A stretch of 64,000 nt of DNA. It comes from Candidatus Xiphinematobacter sp. Idaho Grape. Its GTDB lineage: Bacteria; Verrucomicrobiota; Verrucomicrobiia; Chthoniobacterales; Xiphinematobacteraceae. The notes under the pieces were generated by a model. The model was not told the origin of the DNA and did no database searches. It saw nothing but the letters and a program-made list of their open reading frames with translations. Both the position numbers and the translations under genes were made by a program. The stretch's first letter is position 1. Each line of letters begins with the position of its first letter. Shown here piece by piece: positions 20,101-27,987 of this stretch. The DNA is taken from positions 558,001 to 622,000 of the forward strand of contig NZ_CP012665.1 in the NCBI RefSeq assembly GCF_001318295.1, given 5' to 3'.

Positions 20101-20251
20101 AGGGGTAGCAGTTATTGGCGGATTGTTACTTTCTCAGCTTATTACTCTCTACACTACACCGGTGGTGTATCTCTACCTTGATAGGTTAGAGCAATGTATA
20201 AAGCGGTGGAGAAAGAGAGTAACTGCTAGTAGTGCCCCTGCGGCAATATGA
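17114..20251 (+). CDS. RND multidrug efflux pump subunit, MdtB-like
   Basis: Inner-membrane proton-driven RND transporter of about 1045 residues, as expected for the HAE1 family. I prefer the ATG at 17114 because the family begins ISE.FI.RP; the frame also offers a GTG five codons upstream. There is TM1 near 12-30, two large periplasmic porter loops, and twelve membrane helices. The proton-relay aspartates of TM4 are Asp407 and Asp408 (VVDDAIVVIENI), the same numbering as AcrB. The RFRPI.MTT signature is near the C-terminus. A tandem second RND gene suggests a heteromeric MdtBC-type pump. Substrate cannot be inferred. Confidence 0.92.
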   Translation: MKNISEPFIKRPIATSLLMMAISLAGLISYRLLPVSALPSVDFPTIQVTSRYPGADAQAMASLVTAPLEKRLGQISGVASMGSTSSMGTSVITLQFVLGKNMDQSAQDVQTAISAAGGVLPKDMPSPPIYNKVNPADMPILTLAITSDNLPLAKVNDYADSILAQRLSEISGVGLITIQGNQKPAVRVQLNPSALAARGISLEDVRKIITRANTNSPKGSLEGARQSLTIGANDQIRNASELAPLLLSHQGGASVCLQDVAAIEDGVENSLTQAWIANSQRPYQRAVLLDIQRQPGANIIRTADRVKSILPQITRSLPPGVHLSVFSDRTETIRASMQDVQFTLLLTVSLVILVLSLFLRKVGLTLIPTVTLPISMLGTLVFLYFAGFSLDNLSLMALTISAGFVVDDAIVVIENIVRYIEQGEPPITATLKGTRQIGFTVISLSISLIAVFIPLLLMPGIVGRLFREFAITLSCAIAISALISLTLTPTMCSRMLGAPDVYSKKGVSRAQHCFDFFFSRLLQFYRHSLNWILERQRITLLVTAVTTFATVILFSLIPKGFLPLQDTGLLIGVTDASQDVSFSRMVRLQRQISQHLSQDPDVLRVAAFVGTSTVNPTQNMGRFYIVLKPRKDRASAQEIILRLSKTAQRVPSIRLHLQAVQDLQIDTHISRTQFQYTLEDVHSTTLQEWVPKLLDKLKAEPSLTDVATDQQHHGLQLRIAIDRTTASRLNIPIQTIGDTLYDAFGQRQISVIYTDLNQYRIVMENEKGFRNSPRSLEKLYVNPTMGGSLVPIGSLARANVQPAPLIISHYGQFPSATISFNLHPRFSLGEAIHSVERVGVSIGMPKSIQTHFVGSVAEFHFALKKEFFLILSALVTVYIVLGILYESYFHPITILSTLPSAGIGAILALLLCRLELSLVALVGVFLLIGIVKKNAIMMVDFALDARREEHLSARDAIYQASLLRFRPIMMTTATALLGAVPMALGSGLGSELRRPLGVAVIGGLLLSQLITLYTTPVVYLYLDRLEQCIKRWRKRVTASSAPAAI

Positions 20252-23200
20252 GTATCGCGAAGTTCTTTATTGAACATCCCAGAGGCGTCTCCCTACTAGT
20301 AGCAGGAATGCTTCTCTGGGGTATGTCAGCGTACCTTTTTTTACCAATTTCCCCATTACCCAATGTAGATCTCCCAACTATTAGCATCTCTACTTCCCTG
20401 CCGGGGGCTAGCCCTGAAACGGTTGCTTTGTCCCTAGCAGCTCCTCTAGAAAAACGCCTAGGACAGATTACAGGGCTGCAGAGAATGACTTCTTCTAACA
20501 CTTTGGGTAGTTCTTTTATTACCCTCCAGTTCGACTTGAATAGGAGCATCGATGGTGCTGCAAAGGATGTTCAGGCAGCCATTCAGGCAGCAAAAAGTGA
20601 CTTGCCTATCGGCACAACACCACCCACGTATCACAAAATAAACCTTGCAGGTACCCCTATAGGAGTACTTGCTATGACCTCCGATGCGTTGCCGATTGCT
20701 CAGGTATATGAACTAGCAGAAGACATCGTAGCGCGACGCTTAAGTCAGATTATTGGGATTGGTCGGGTTCCGGTTTACGGAGGAGCACGAACTGCCATCC
20801 GCGTACAAGCGCATCCAGCTCTGCTTGCCAATATGGGTATGGGTCTAAATGAGCTACAGGACTTTCTTTCTCATACTAACTCTTTCACCCCGCAAGGGTT
20901 TCTAGCAACCGGTGGCCAATTCTATGGACTCCGCACTAATGATCAACTGCCTAATGCATTGGAATACCGATCACTAGTGATCGACCAAAGAAACGAGATT
21001 CCAGTCATGCTTTCCTCAGTAGCTCGCATCATTGATGCAGAGGAAAATAAACAACATGGAGGATGGCTTAATGGCAAACGTGCCGTGATCCTCCCCATAT
21101 TTAAGGATCCGAATGCAAATGCCATTTGCATAATTAAGGAACTTCACAGGATGCTACCTTCTCTCCGTTCCTGGCTACCCTCTGGGGTACATCTGGATGT
21201 GGTTATAGATCGCACGCAGACCATTCATGAGTCTCTTCACAATCTTCAATGGACACTAGCTCTAACCGTTGCTCTCGTTCTTGTCGTGATATTTCTGTTT
21301 CTCCAGCGATGGATGCCCACTCTCATAGCGGGGGTTGCAATATGCCTTTCTCTCGCAGTTACTTTCGGAATTATGGCACTCTATGGCTTTAGCCTTAATA
21401 GTATTTCCTTAATGGCGTTAACTATTTCAGTGGGATTTCTAATAGATGATGCCATAATTCTCACAGAGAACATTGTACACCACATAGAAGAGGGACACGC
21501 TCCTATGGAGGCTGCCTTGCGTAGCACAAGGCAGATAGGATTTACGGTGATATCGATGGCCCTTTCAACAGTATCCGCATTGATACCAATTCTATTCATG
21601 GGAGGGATAGCAGGACGGATTTTCCAAGAGTTTTCTATTAGCTTGAGTATGATAATTCTTATCTCAAGCATTGTTTCTTTAATTCTCATACCTACTTTCT
21701 GTGCCCAATGCTTATATGAGAAAACTCTCCGCCTACACAACACTTTCACCGTGTGGATGGAATCCTCATTTTCAAAAACAGTGGCTTGCTATCAAGCAGG
21801 ATTAATATTGGCTCTACAGCATAAGAAATTCATCCATGTGGTTCTCTTGATCACCCTAGTAGGTAGCCTAATCCTCTATAAAATACTTCCTAAGGGCTTT
21901 TTTCCACAACAAGATATAGGCTTAATGTTTGGTGTAACAGCAAGTTCCAAGAACTTGTCCTATCTAGCTCTCCAATCTAAACAGCAGCGGCTAGCAGAAA
22001 TTATTTTGGCTGATCCAGCAATAGAAAGCGTACTATCCATCATACATAGGGGAGATGGTTCTCCAGGCAGTAGTTATCTCTACGTTTCTCTTAAGCCTCT
22101 TTCAGAACGCAAGGTGAATGTGGAAAAGGTCATCCGTCGCCTCCGACCAAAGCTGGTTGCACTCCCGGGAATGGCACTCCATCTTTTTCCAGCACAGGAG
22201 CTTCGCACGGGCGGCCGCATCGGCATGGCCCAGCACCAGTATGCCTTGCGTTCGGATAACTTTTCAACCTTATTGGAGTGGGCACCCCGTTTGCTCAAAA
22301 AATTACGCGAGCATCCAAAACTGGTTGATGTAGAAAGTAACCAAGAGCTCGACGGTATGCAAATGCGGGTTCGCATAGATCATAGTCTTGCTGGGCAATT
22401 GGGCATTCAGTCTGAGCAGATCAGTGCTGCACTACGCTGTGCATTCGGTCAACAGCAAGTGTCCACTGTATATTCCAGCATTAATCAGTCCAACGTGATT
22501 TTAGAGGCTGGTCCAGAATTTTCTAGCAACCCGAATTCTCTTAATAAAATTCACATCAAATCTTCCTCTGGAAACTTAGTGCCCTTGGGCACAATAGCCT
22601 CCTTTGAAAAGGAAAAGTCCCTGCTTTCGGTCAATCATGAAGATCAGTCTGCAGCAGTGATACTTTCCTTTAACCTGAAGGAAGGAGTTGCACTAGGTAA
22701 AGCCATAGCAATAGTAGAGAAGGCATGTAGTGAGCTCCATATCCCTGCCTCCATCAGAGGAGAATTTGTAGGAAACGCGAAACTCCTCAAAAAGACTTCC
22801 TTGTCCCAACCTCTACTCGTTTTGGCTGCCATTGCGGCAGTTTACATCGTCCTGGGAGTACTATATGAAAGTTTACTCCATCCTTTAACCATTCTTTCTA
22901 CGCTGCCCATAGCCAGCATTGGGGCCCTCCTTGCCCTGCTCCTAACAGGGATAGAGCTTAGCATCATGGCAATGATTGGCATAATCTTACTAGTTGGGAT
23001 TATGAAAAGGAATGCCATTATCATGGTTGATTTTGCTATTGAATCCCAGAGAAGACGAGGCCTTAGTGCACATGACGCGATTTATCAGGCTGCTATCGTA
23101 CGATTTCGCCCCATTCTCATGACAAATATAACGGCATTGCTTGGAGCTTTACCACTTGCAATAGGAAGAGGAAACGGAGCTGAATTACGTCAGCCGCTCG

Positions 23201-23400
23201 GGGTCACCATCATAGGAGGAGTGTTAGCATCGCAAGTGCTAACACTTTTTACAACGCCCGTGATTTATCTGACCCTTGAACATCTAAAGGGAACAGTTAC
23301 TAGAGCTCAGTGTTCTTTTCTTCAATGGCAACGGGGGCCTTTATCCACTAAAATTGCCCATCTGGCAGGTTTCCCAAAAGGCCGAGAAAAGCAGCTTTAG
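20248..23400 (+). CDS. RND multidrug efflux pump subunit, MdtC-like
   Basis: Second RND pump of 1050 residues, starting inside the stop of the first (ATGA overlap), so the two are probably co-translated. The fold and motifs match HAE1: an N-terminal FFIEHPRGVSLL start, the porter repeat, TM4 aspartates Asp400 and Asp401 (LIDDAIILTENI), and RFRPILMTN near the C-terminus. It is clearly a diverged paralogue of the upstream gene rather than a recent copy. Its 3' end overlaps the 3' end of lipB on the other strand by 53 bp. Confidence 0.92.
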   Translation: MSIAKFFIEHPRGVSLLVAGMLLWGMSAYLFLPISPLPNVDLPTISISTSLPGASPETVALSLAAPLEKRLGQITGLQRMTSSNTLGSSFITLQFDLNRSIDGAAKDVQAAIQAAKSDLPIGTTPPTYHKINLAGTPIGVLAMTSDALPIAQVYELAEDIVARRLSQIIGIGRVPVYGGARTAIRVQAHPALLANMGMGLNELQDFLSHTNSFTPQGFLATGGQFYGLRTNDQLPNALEYRSLVIDQRNEIPVMLSSVARIIDAEENKQHGGWLNGKRAVILPIFKDPNANAICIIKELHRMLPSLRSWLPSGVHLDVVIDRTQTIHESLHNLQWTLALTVALVLVVIFLFLQRWMPTLIAGVAICLSLAVTFGIMALYGFSLNSISLMALTISVGFLIDDAIILTENIVHHIEEGHAPMEAALRSTRQIGFTVISMALSTVSALIPILFMGGIAGRIFQEFSISLSMIILISSIVSLILIPTFCAQCLYEKTLRLHNTFTVWMESSFSKTVACYQAGLILALQHKKFIHVVLLITLVGSLILYKILPKGFFPQQDIGLMFGVTASSKNLSYLALQSKQQRLAEIILADPAIESVLSIIHRGDGSPGSSYLYVSLKPLSERKVNVEKVIRRLRPKLVALPGMALHLFPAQELRTGGRIGMAQHQYALRSDNFSTLLEWAPRLLKKLREHPKLVDVESNQELDGMQMRVRIDHSLAGQLGIQSEQISAALRCAFGQQQVSTVYSSINQSNVILEAGPEFSSNPNSLNKIHIKSSSGNLVPLGTIASFEKEKSLLSVNHEDQSAAVILSFNLKEGVALGKAIAIVEKACSELHIPASIRGEFVGNAKLLKKTSLSQPLLVLAAIAAVYIVLGVLYESLLHPLTILSTLPIASIGALLALLLTGIELSIMAMIGIILLVGIMKRNAIIMVDFAIESQRRRGLSAHDAIYQAAIVRFRPILMTNITALLGALPLAIGRGNGAELRQPLGVTIIGGVLASQVLTLFTTPVIYLTLEHLKGTVTRAQCSFLQWQRGPLSTKIAHLAGFPKGREKQL

Positions 23401-23986
23401 CGACTTCTACAACCTCATATATATCTATTTCTAGTCCAGTTTCTTGAGAGAGAGAGGTCATAACGACTCCAGAAATTCCACAGGGGACAATAGATGAAAA
23501 TCCAGTTAGTCCTTTGGTCACATTGAGTGCGAACCCATGCATGGAAATCCATTGTCGCACTCCAATACCGATGGAAGCAATCTTCCGGTTTTCTATCCAG
23601 ACACCAGTGAAACCTTTCTTACGCTCGCCGCTCAATCCGTATTCTCTTAGGAGCTCAATTAGTACTCCTTCTAGGAAATGGAGGTATCTGTGGAGATCAC
23701 GCCCCCTAGAAGCTAGGTTGAGGATAGGATAGCAAACAAGTTGACCAGGACCATGATAGGTGGCCTGTCCACCTCGATTGATATAGTGGAGAGGGAATGG
23801 GAGATGGTCTGGGTCTAAAAGACTTGATTTGTCCCGTGTTTTTCCGATAGTGAAGACCGGTTCGTGCTCGAGAAATAGCAGCCTTTCCTCTCCACAGGAA
23901 CAGGCCTTTTCGACCCAATATTTCTGGAAGAACAAGCTTTCCCTGTAGGGGACTCTGCCGAGCCATTCTGCGGTTGGTGTGTCCAC
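23348..23986 (-). CDS. lipB: Octanoyl-[ACP]:protein N-octanoyltransferase
   Basis: Moves octanoyl from acyl carrier protein to lipoyl domains, the first step of endogenous lipoate synthesis; LipA would complete it. 212 residues. Family motifs are RGGQATYHGPGQ at 71-82, Lys135 in NRKIASIG, His150 in MHGFALN, and the catalytic Cys169 in VPCGI. The C-terminal end overlaps the RND gene tail-to-tail. It lies 7 bp downstream of ruvC on the same strand. Confidence 0.95.
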   Translation of the reverse strand: MDTPTAEWLGRVPYRESLFFQKYWVEKACSCGEERLLFLEHEPVFTIGKTRDKSSLLDPDHLPFPLHYINRGGQATYHGPGQLVCYPILNLASRGRDLHRYLHFLEGVLIELLREYGLSGERKKGFTGVWIENRKIASIGIGVRQWISMHGFALNVTKGLTGFSSIVPCGISGVVMTSLSQETGLEIDIYEVVEVAKAAFLGLLGNLPDGQF

Positions 23987-23993
23987 CCCTTAC

Positions 23994-24497
23994 TCAGACA
24001 AGGGGACTGGGCTGTCCAATGAAAAGAGCCGCGGAGTTGGCTTGAAAATGGCAGAGGCCAACAGCCATAGCGTCAGCAACGTCTTTGGGGGGAGTCTCCG
24101 CAAGCCCCAGTATAGATCTTACCATAAAGGCTACTTGATATTTTTCTGCAGTTCCGTATCCAACAACTGCCTGTTTTACTTTCCTAGGTGCATACTCATG
24201 GACGGGAAGCCCTTGTTCTGCAGCGGAAAGGAGTACGGCTCCATGAACACCACCCATGTTGATAGCAGTACGGTGATTTTGCACAAAAATAATTGCTTCT
24301 ACAGCAAGGGAGACAGGAGAATATTCCATAATGAGCTGCGCGATGTTTTGGTGAATAGAAAGGAGACATCTAGAAAGACAAAGCGCTGCAGTGCTGCGAA
24401 TAGTTCCAAACCGCAGGCAACGGACTTTTGTATCTCTACATAAGATTGCATAACCTGTACTCCGCAAAGAGGGATCTACAGCCAAAATTGTCTCCAT
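23994..24497 (-). CDS. ruvC: Holliday junction endonuclease RuvC
   Basis: Resolves Holliday junctions together with RuvAB. 167 residues, normal length. The four metal-binding acids of the family are present: Asp8 (LAVDPS), Glu67 (AVEA), Asp139 and Asp142 (KDVADAMAVG). The conserved stretch near 100-110 (HEYAPRKVKQAV) and G.G.A.K near 113-119 are also typical. It is followed by lipB and preceded by the glycosyltransferase with 2 bp between, so it is likely in one transcript. ruvA and ruvB are not here. Confidence 0.95.
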   Translation of the reverse strand: METILAVDPSLRSTGYAILCRDTKVRCLRFGTIRSTAALCLSRCLLSIHQNIAQLIMEYSPVSLAVEAIIFVQNHRTAINMGGVHGAVLLSAAEQGLPVHEYAPRKVKQAVVGYGTAEKYQVAFMVRSILGLAETPPKDVADAMAVGLCHFQANSAALFIGQPSPLV

Positions 24498-24499
24498 GC

Positions 24500-25438
24500 T
24501 TATTCTATTCGATGTATGAGAGACTGGAAGGCATGTTGCACTACCTCAAAGTGGAGATCCGCCATAGAAGGAGTGGTACAGGATACAACTGATACAAGAA
24601 CATTTGCGGGTGCCCACACGCGTGGGTTCGTAGGACCGTAGAGAAGAATACAGTGAATACCGGTTGCGGCGGCTATGTGGGAGACCCCACTGTCCTGCCC
24701 GACGAAGACGCGAGCCTGGGAAAGCAGTCCAGCAAGGATAGGAAGAGGGAGGCTATCGAAAAAGCGAAGACGCGGAGAGCAAATTTGACGAGAGAAATAC
24801 TTAAGTGCCAACTCATCAGCTTCTCCGCCGACACATACCAAGTTATAATCGGGAAATTTTTGAAGAACCCACAAAAAAAGTTTTTTCCAGCGGACGAGTG
24901 GCCAATTCTTATGTATTCCACCACTACCTGGGTGCATCGCAAAAAAAGGTGCTTTACATCCTGCATTCTTGAGTGCATGCAGAGCATTTTGTTGGTCCTG
25001 ATCAGATAAAAAAATCTGAGCGGCTGGGTCCTCTAGGAAGAGAGACAGCTTTTTAAACGGCCGTGCTAGCTGATAGGCAGCATGTGTTTCATCGTTGATT
25101 TTTGAAGATCCCTGGATGAGGCACTGCACTCCGATACGAAGAAGATTTCTGGAAAACCAAGGACCGTGAATGTAGTTAATAACTCTCTGAAATCCAGAAA
25201 AATATCCGTAGAGTTCCTTATTTAGCTGTGCTTGTGGAGTGAAAAGGCTCGCCCACAAAGCGCTGTTTAAGTTGCGCGTTGCCCGCGCGTAATATCGCCT
25301 CTCAGCGAGCTGGACGGCAGGATAACAACCTAGAATATCCACTGCTGCTTCTGGAAACGCTACTCGAAGCAGCCGGATCGCTGGTAATGTAAGAACAAAG
25401 TCTCCAATTGCACCCCCACGAATCACCAAAGTGCTCAT
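24500..25438 (-). CDS. Glycosyltransferase family 9 (heptosyltransferase-like)
   Basis: 312 residues from the ATG ending at 25438; the frame is open 38 codons upstream, but the family starts at the ...LVIRGGAIGDFVLTLPA motif seen at residues 2-20, so the shorter start is preferred. GT9 enzymes transfer heptose to lipopolysaccharide core from ADP-heptose. The C-terminal nucleotide-sugar domain shows AMHPGSGG..KNWP near 165-178, CVGG.AD, and VGQDSGVSHIAAATG (about 250-265) with YGPT following. It is inferred to act in envelope glycan or LPS core synthesis at the inner membrane. The acceptor and the exact sugar are unknown. Confidence 0.85.
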   Translation of the reverse strand: MSTLVIRGGAIGDFVLTLPAIRLLRVAFPEAAVDILGCYPAVQLAERRYYARATRNLNSALWASLFTPQAQLNKELYGYFSGFQRVINYIHGPWFSRNLLRIGVQCLIQGSSKINDETHAAYQLARPFKKLSLFLEDPAAQIFLSDQDQQNALHALKNAGCKAPFFAMHPGSGGIHKNWPLVRWKKLFLWVLQKFPDYNLVCVGGEADELALKYFSRQICSPRLRFFDSLPLPILAGLLSQARVFVGQDSGVSHIAAATGIHCILLYGPTNPRVWAPANVLVSVVSCTTPSMADLHFEVVQHAFQSLIHRIE

Positions 25439-25494
25439 GCTAAGAAGGATGTTTGCAGTAATTCGATTTATGGACGGCTCCCATTTACTTCGCT

Positions 25495-25695
25495 TCACCC
25501 TGGATGTTCTAGAGGCATACTGACCTCCTCCCAATCTGCGGGGCGGTTCCAAGGAATCAGACTCTCCTCTTTTAAGCTCCTAGCAGGGAGAGAATGATGA
25601 GTAGTAGCACACCCAGAAAAGAGAGACACTGCTGCAATAGTTATAAGGGGGAAGATGTATTTTACTGCCAAGGTAGAGTTTAGCGAATACTGCAT
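25495..25695 (-). CDS. Small predicted lipoprotein
   Basis: 66 residues from the ATG ending at 25695. A hydrophobic signal peptide of about 25 residues ends in a lipobox FSGC, so the mature protein is predicted to be a short membrane-anchored lipoprotein of about 38 residues. The tail carries a Trp/Pro-rich stretch IPWNRPADWE near 48-57. I have the impression of similar short lipoproteins in Verrucomicrobiota but cannot confirm it. The frame is open upstream to 25758 through a 15-bp tandem duplication, which I treat as outside the gene. It precedes the glycosyltransferase by 56 bp on the same strand. Confidence 0.6.
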   Translation of the reverse strand: MQYSLNSTLAVKYIFPLITIAAVSLFSGCATTHHSLPARSLKEESLIPWNRPADWEEVSMPLEHPG

Positions 25696-25715
25696 CACTC
25701 GCAAATAGATGCTAC

Positions 25716-25745
25716 TTTTACAGGTACTATTTTTACAGGTACTAT
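25716..25745. repeat. Two tandem copies of a 15-bp unit
   Basis: Positions 25716-25730 and 25731-25745 are identical (TTTTACAGGTACTAT), directly upstream of the small lipoprotein start on its coding strand. This is a replication-slippage type duplication in the probable promoter or leader region. Confidence 0.9.
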
Positions 25746-25876
25746 CTCTGTCTGGCATTTATAACTCCACCGGAACTCTAGTGGCAGGGTAGTGGGAAAT
25801 CAACCTGGCATAAAGAATAAAGGTATTTTTGAAATTTTCCCTCTATATTTCCCTCTGTAGTTTTATCCATAGGGTA

Positions 25877-25909
25877 CCCCTGCTAGGTTGTCAGGGGCGT
25901 GGTTTTTTT
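25877..25909 (+). terminator. Terminator-like hairpin in the fur upstream region
   Basis: CCCCTG at 25877-25882 pairs with CAGGGG at 25892-25897 around a 9-base loop. Seven T follow at 25903-25909 after a 5-base gap. The shape suggests a weak intrinsic terminator or attenuator on the plus strand about 80 bp before fur. There is no plus-strand gene just upstream, so its role is unclear. Confidence 0.3.
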
Positions 25910-25987
25910 CGTCACAGTTCAGGAGGGAGGGGTCCCTTAGACATTTTGCCTTCTTGACTCTTAGCAATTCAATCTTAGGGTCTTCTC

Positions 25988-26461
25988 ATGAATTTTGAGA
26001 ACCGCAAGCAGGTTTGTGCTGCAGCGCGCAAGTTTTTAGAGAACAAAGGGTTGCGACAAACGCCGCAGCGCAACGCTATCATTCTGGCGGCATTTTCCAC
26101 TTCTGACCACTTCAGTGCGGAAGGCCTATTGCGCATGGCCAGGGAAATTGATTTTTCTGTTTCCAGAGCCACAGTGTACCGCACTCTGCCACTTTTGATG
26201 GAAAGTGGACTCCTAAGAGGGCTAGATTTAGGGAATGGAGTCCAGTACTATGACCCAAACTTCATAGAGCATCCCACCCATAACCATCTGATTTGCGTGG
26301 ATTGTGACAAAATCATTGAGTTTGAAGACATAAATATGGAACTGTTGAAGAACTGTATCTCCCGTAGGCTAGGATTTTTTCCGGAAAGTAAGGTGTTGCG
26401 AATTGAGGGGCATTGTGAGGAATTGCAACTGCATGGGAGTTGTCCGAAGCGCCGTGGATAG
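25988..26461 (+). CDS. Fur-family metal-responsive transcription regulator
   Basis: 157-residue member of the Fur/Zur/PerR family, which represses metal uptake or peroxide-defence genes when metal-loaded. The winged-helix domain fills about 10-90, with the recognition helix near SRATVYRTLPLL (59-70). The dimerisation domain carries HPTHNHLICVDC, with regulatory-site histidines and Cys103/Cys106. At the C-terminus the usual second Cys pair of the structural zinc site is CPKR: Cys152 is present but the position expected for the last Cys is Arg155. Whether it senses Fe, Zn or peroxide is not decided. Its 3' end overlaps argH. Confidence 0.85.
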   Translation: MNFENRKQVCAAARKFLENKGLRQTPQRNAIILAAFSTSDHFSAEGLLRMAREIDFSVSRATVYRTLPLLMESGLLRGLDLGNGVQYYDPNFIEHPTHNHLICVDCDKIIEFEDINMELLKNCISRRLGFFPESKVLRIEGHCEELQLHGSCPKRRG

Positions 26462-27842
26462 AAGTGTCATACGGAGGGGAAGGTTTGCGGAGGAGACGTC
26501 TGCGCTTCTTAGGGTTTATACGGAATCCATTTCCTATGACTGGCGTCTGTATCGACATGATATCCAAGGGAGCTTGGCTCACGCCAAGGCCCTAGTTGCG
26601 GCAGGTATTTTGACGGAAGAAGAACGCCTCTTGATTGAAAAAGGGCTGCTTGAAATCCAAGCAGAAATAGATCGGAAGGAATTCACATTCGATGCTTCCT
26701 TGGAGGATATCCACATGAATATCGAGGTTGCATTGATTCGCCGGATCGGATCTGTTGGGGCCAAGTTGCATACGGCACGTAGCCGCAATGACCAGGTGGC
26801 CCTGGATCTTCGTCTATACTTACGCGAGGCCATCACTAGACTACGCAAACAGTGCGCCAATCTGCAATGCAGCCTTGTAGGCTTTGCCTGCCGCCATTCC
26901 AGCGTATGTATCCCAGGCTACACTCATCTCCAGCGAGCACAACCAGTTTTATTAGCTCACCATTTACTCGCCTATACGGAGATGCTAGCCCGTGATAGGA
27001 GTCGTTTGAACGATTGTATGGAGAGAATGGACGAATTGCCTCTTGGTTCCGGTGCTATATCTGGATCGACCATTGTGCTGGATCGTAAACTGCTCGCCAG
27101 AGAATTAGGTTTTTCCCGCATTACCCAGAACAGTATGGACGCCGTTAGTGACAGAGATTTTGCCTGTGAATTTCTTTCTGCGCTGGCTATTTTGGGCATG
27201 CATCTCTCGCGACTTAGTGAAGATATAGTCCTGTGGGTTTCAGAGGAGTTTGGATTCCTTGAGTTAAGTGATCGACACACTACAGGCTCTAGTCTAATGC
27301 CTCAAAAGAAGAATCCTGACGTTGCGGAGCTCACCCGCGGAAAAACGGGCCGCCTTTACGGTAACCTTTTCTCATTACTTACTACCCTTAAAGGGTTACC
27401 TATGACTTATAACCGTGACATTCAAGAAGATAAAGAGGCCGTGTTTGATTCTCTGGATACTGCTAGCATGGCTCTTCCTATCTTTGAAGAGATGCTGGAT
27501 GCAGCCCGTGTGAGAGAAGATCGGGCTGCTGCTGCCGCTGGTGATCCTATACTGCTTGCAACGGATTTAGCTGACTACCTAGTATTAAAGGGTCTACCTT
27601 TCCGTCAAGCCCACGAAGTGGTTGGGCGTATCGTCACAATGGCTTTCCAATTGAGCGTGCCTCTTAGTCAGATCCCACTACAGCAGCTGCGTGTTGTTTC
27701 TCCACTGTTTGGAGCTGACGTAGAGGCTGTTTTCAATCTTCAGCAGGCAGTTGCACGCCGACTAGCTATTGGGGCCCCTGCTCCTGCAAATGTTGAGGAA
27801 CGACTCACCTATTGGAAGAATGCCTTGAGAGAAAGCCCATAG
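26433..27842 (+). CDS. argH: Argininosuccinate lyase
   Basis: Last step of arginine synthesis: cleaves argininosuccinate to arginine and fumarate. I use the ATG at 26433 (469 residues), which overlaps the end of fur by 29 bp; the frame also has a TTG ten codons earlier. Motifs are GRFAEETS near 17-24, TARSRNDQVALD (about 110-121), and the fumarase/aspartase superfamily signature GSSLMPQKKNPD around 288-299 with its catalytic serine. The length is normal for ArgH. The other arg genes are absent here apart from carB at 48 kb, which supplies carbamoyl phosphate. Confidence 0.95.
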   Translation: MGVVRSAVDRSVIRRGRFAEETSALLRVYTESISYDWRLYRHDIQGSLAHAKALVAAGILTEEERLLIEKGLLEIQAEIDRKEFTFDASLEDIHMNIEVALIRRIGSVGAKLHTARSRNDQVALDLRLYLREAITRLRKQCANLQCSLVGFACRHSSVCIPGYTHLQRAQPVLLAHHLLAYTEMLARDRSRLNDCMERMDELPLGSGAISGSTIVLDRKLLARELGFSRITQNSMDAVSDRDFACEFLSALAILGMHLSRLSEDIVLWVSEEFGFLELSDRHTTGSSLMPQKKNPDVAELTRGKTGRLYGNLFSLLTTLKGLPMTYNRDIQEDKEAVFDSLDTASMALPIFEEMLDAARVREDRAAAAAGDPILLATDLADYLVLKGLPFRQAHEVVGRIVTMAFQLSVPLSQIPLQQLRVVSPLFGADVEAVFNLQQAVARRLAIGAPAPANVEERLTYWKNALRESP

Positions 27843-27987
27843 TCTTCATATGATGTGCGGTCTTTCCCTTCAAAGTAGAAGGGCAATGCGCTGTGCTGCA
27901 CAGACTTGCAGCTTGCCGCCGTTACCAGAATGCCGTCTCTGAAGATTACAGATGTGCATGTTTCCTCGGCCTGCTGTCCTGAGAAAG

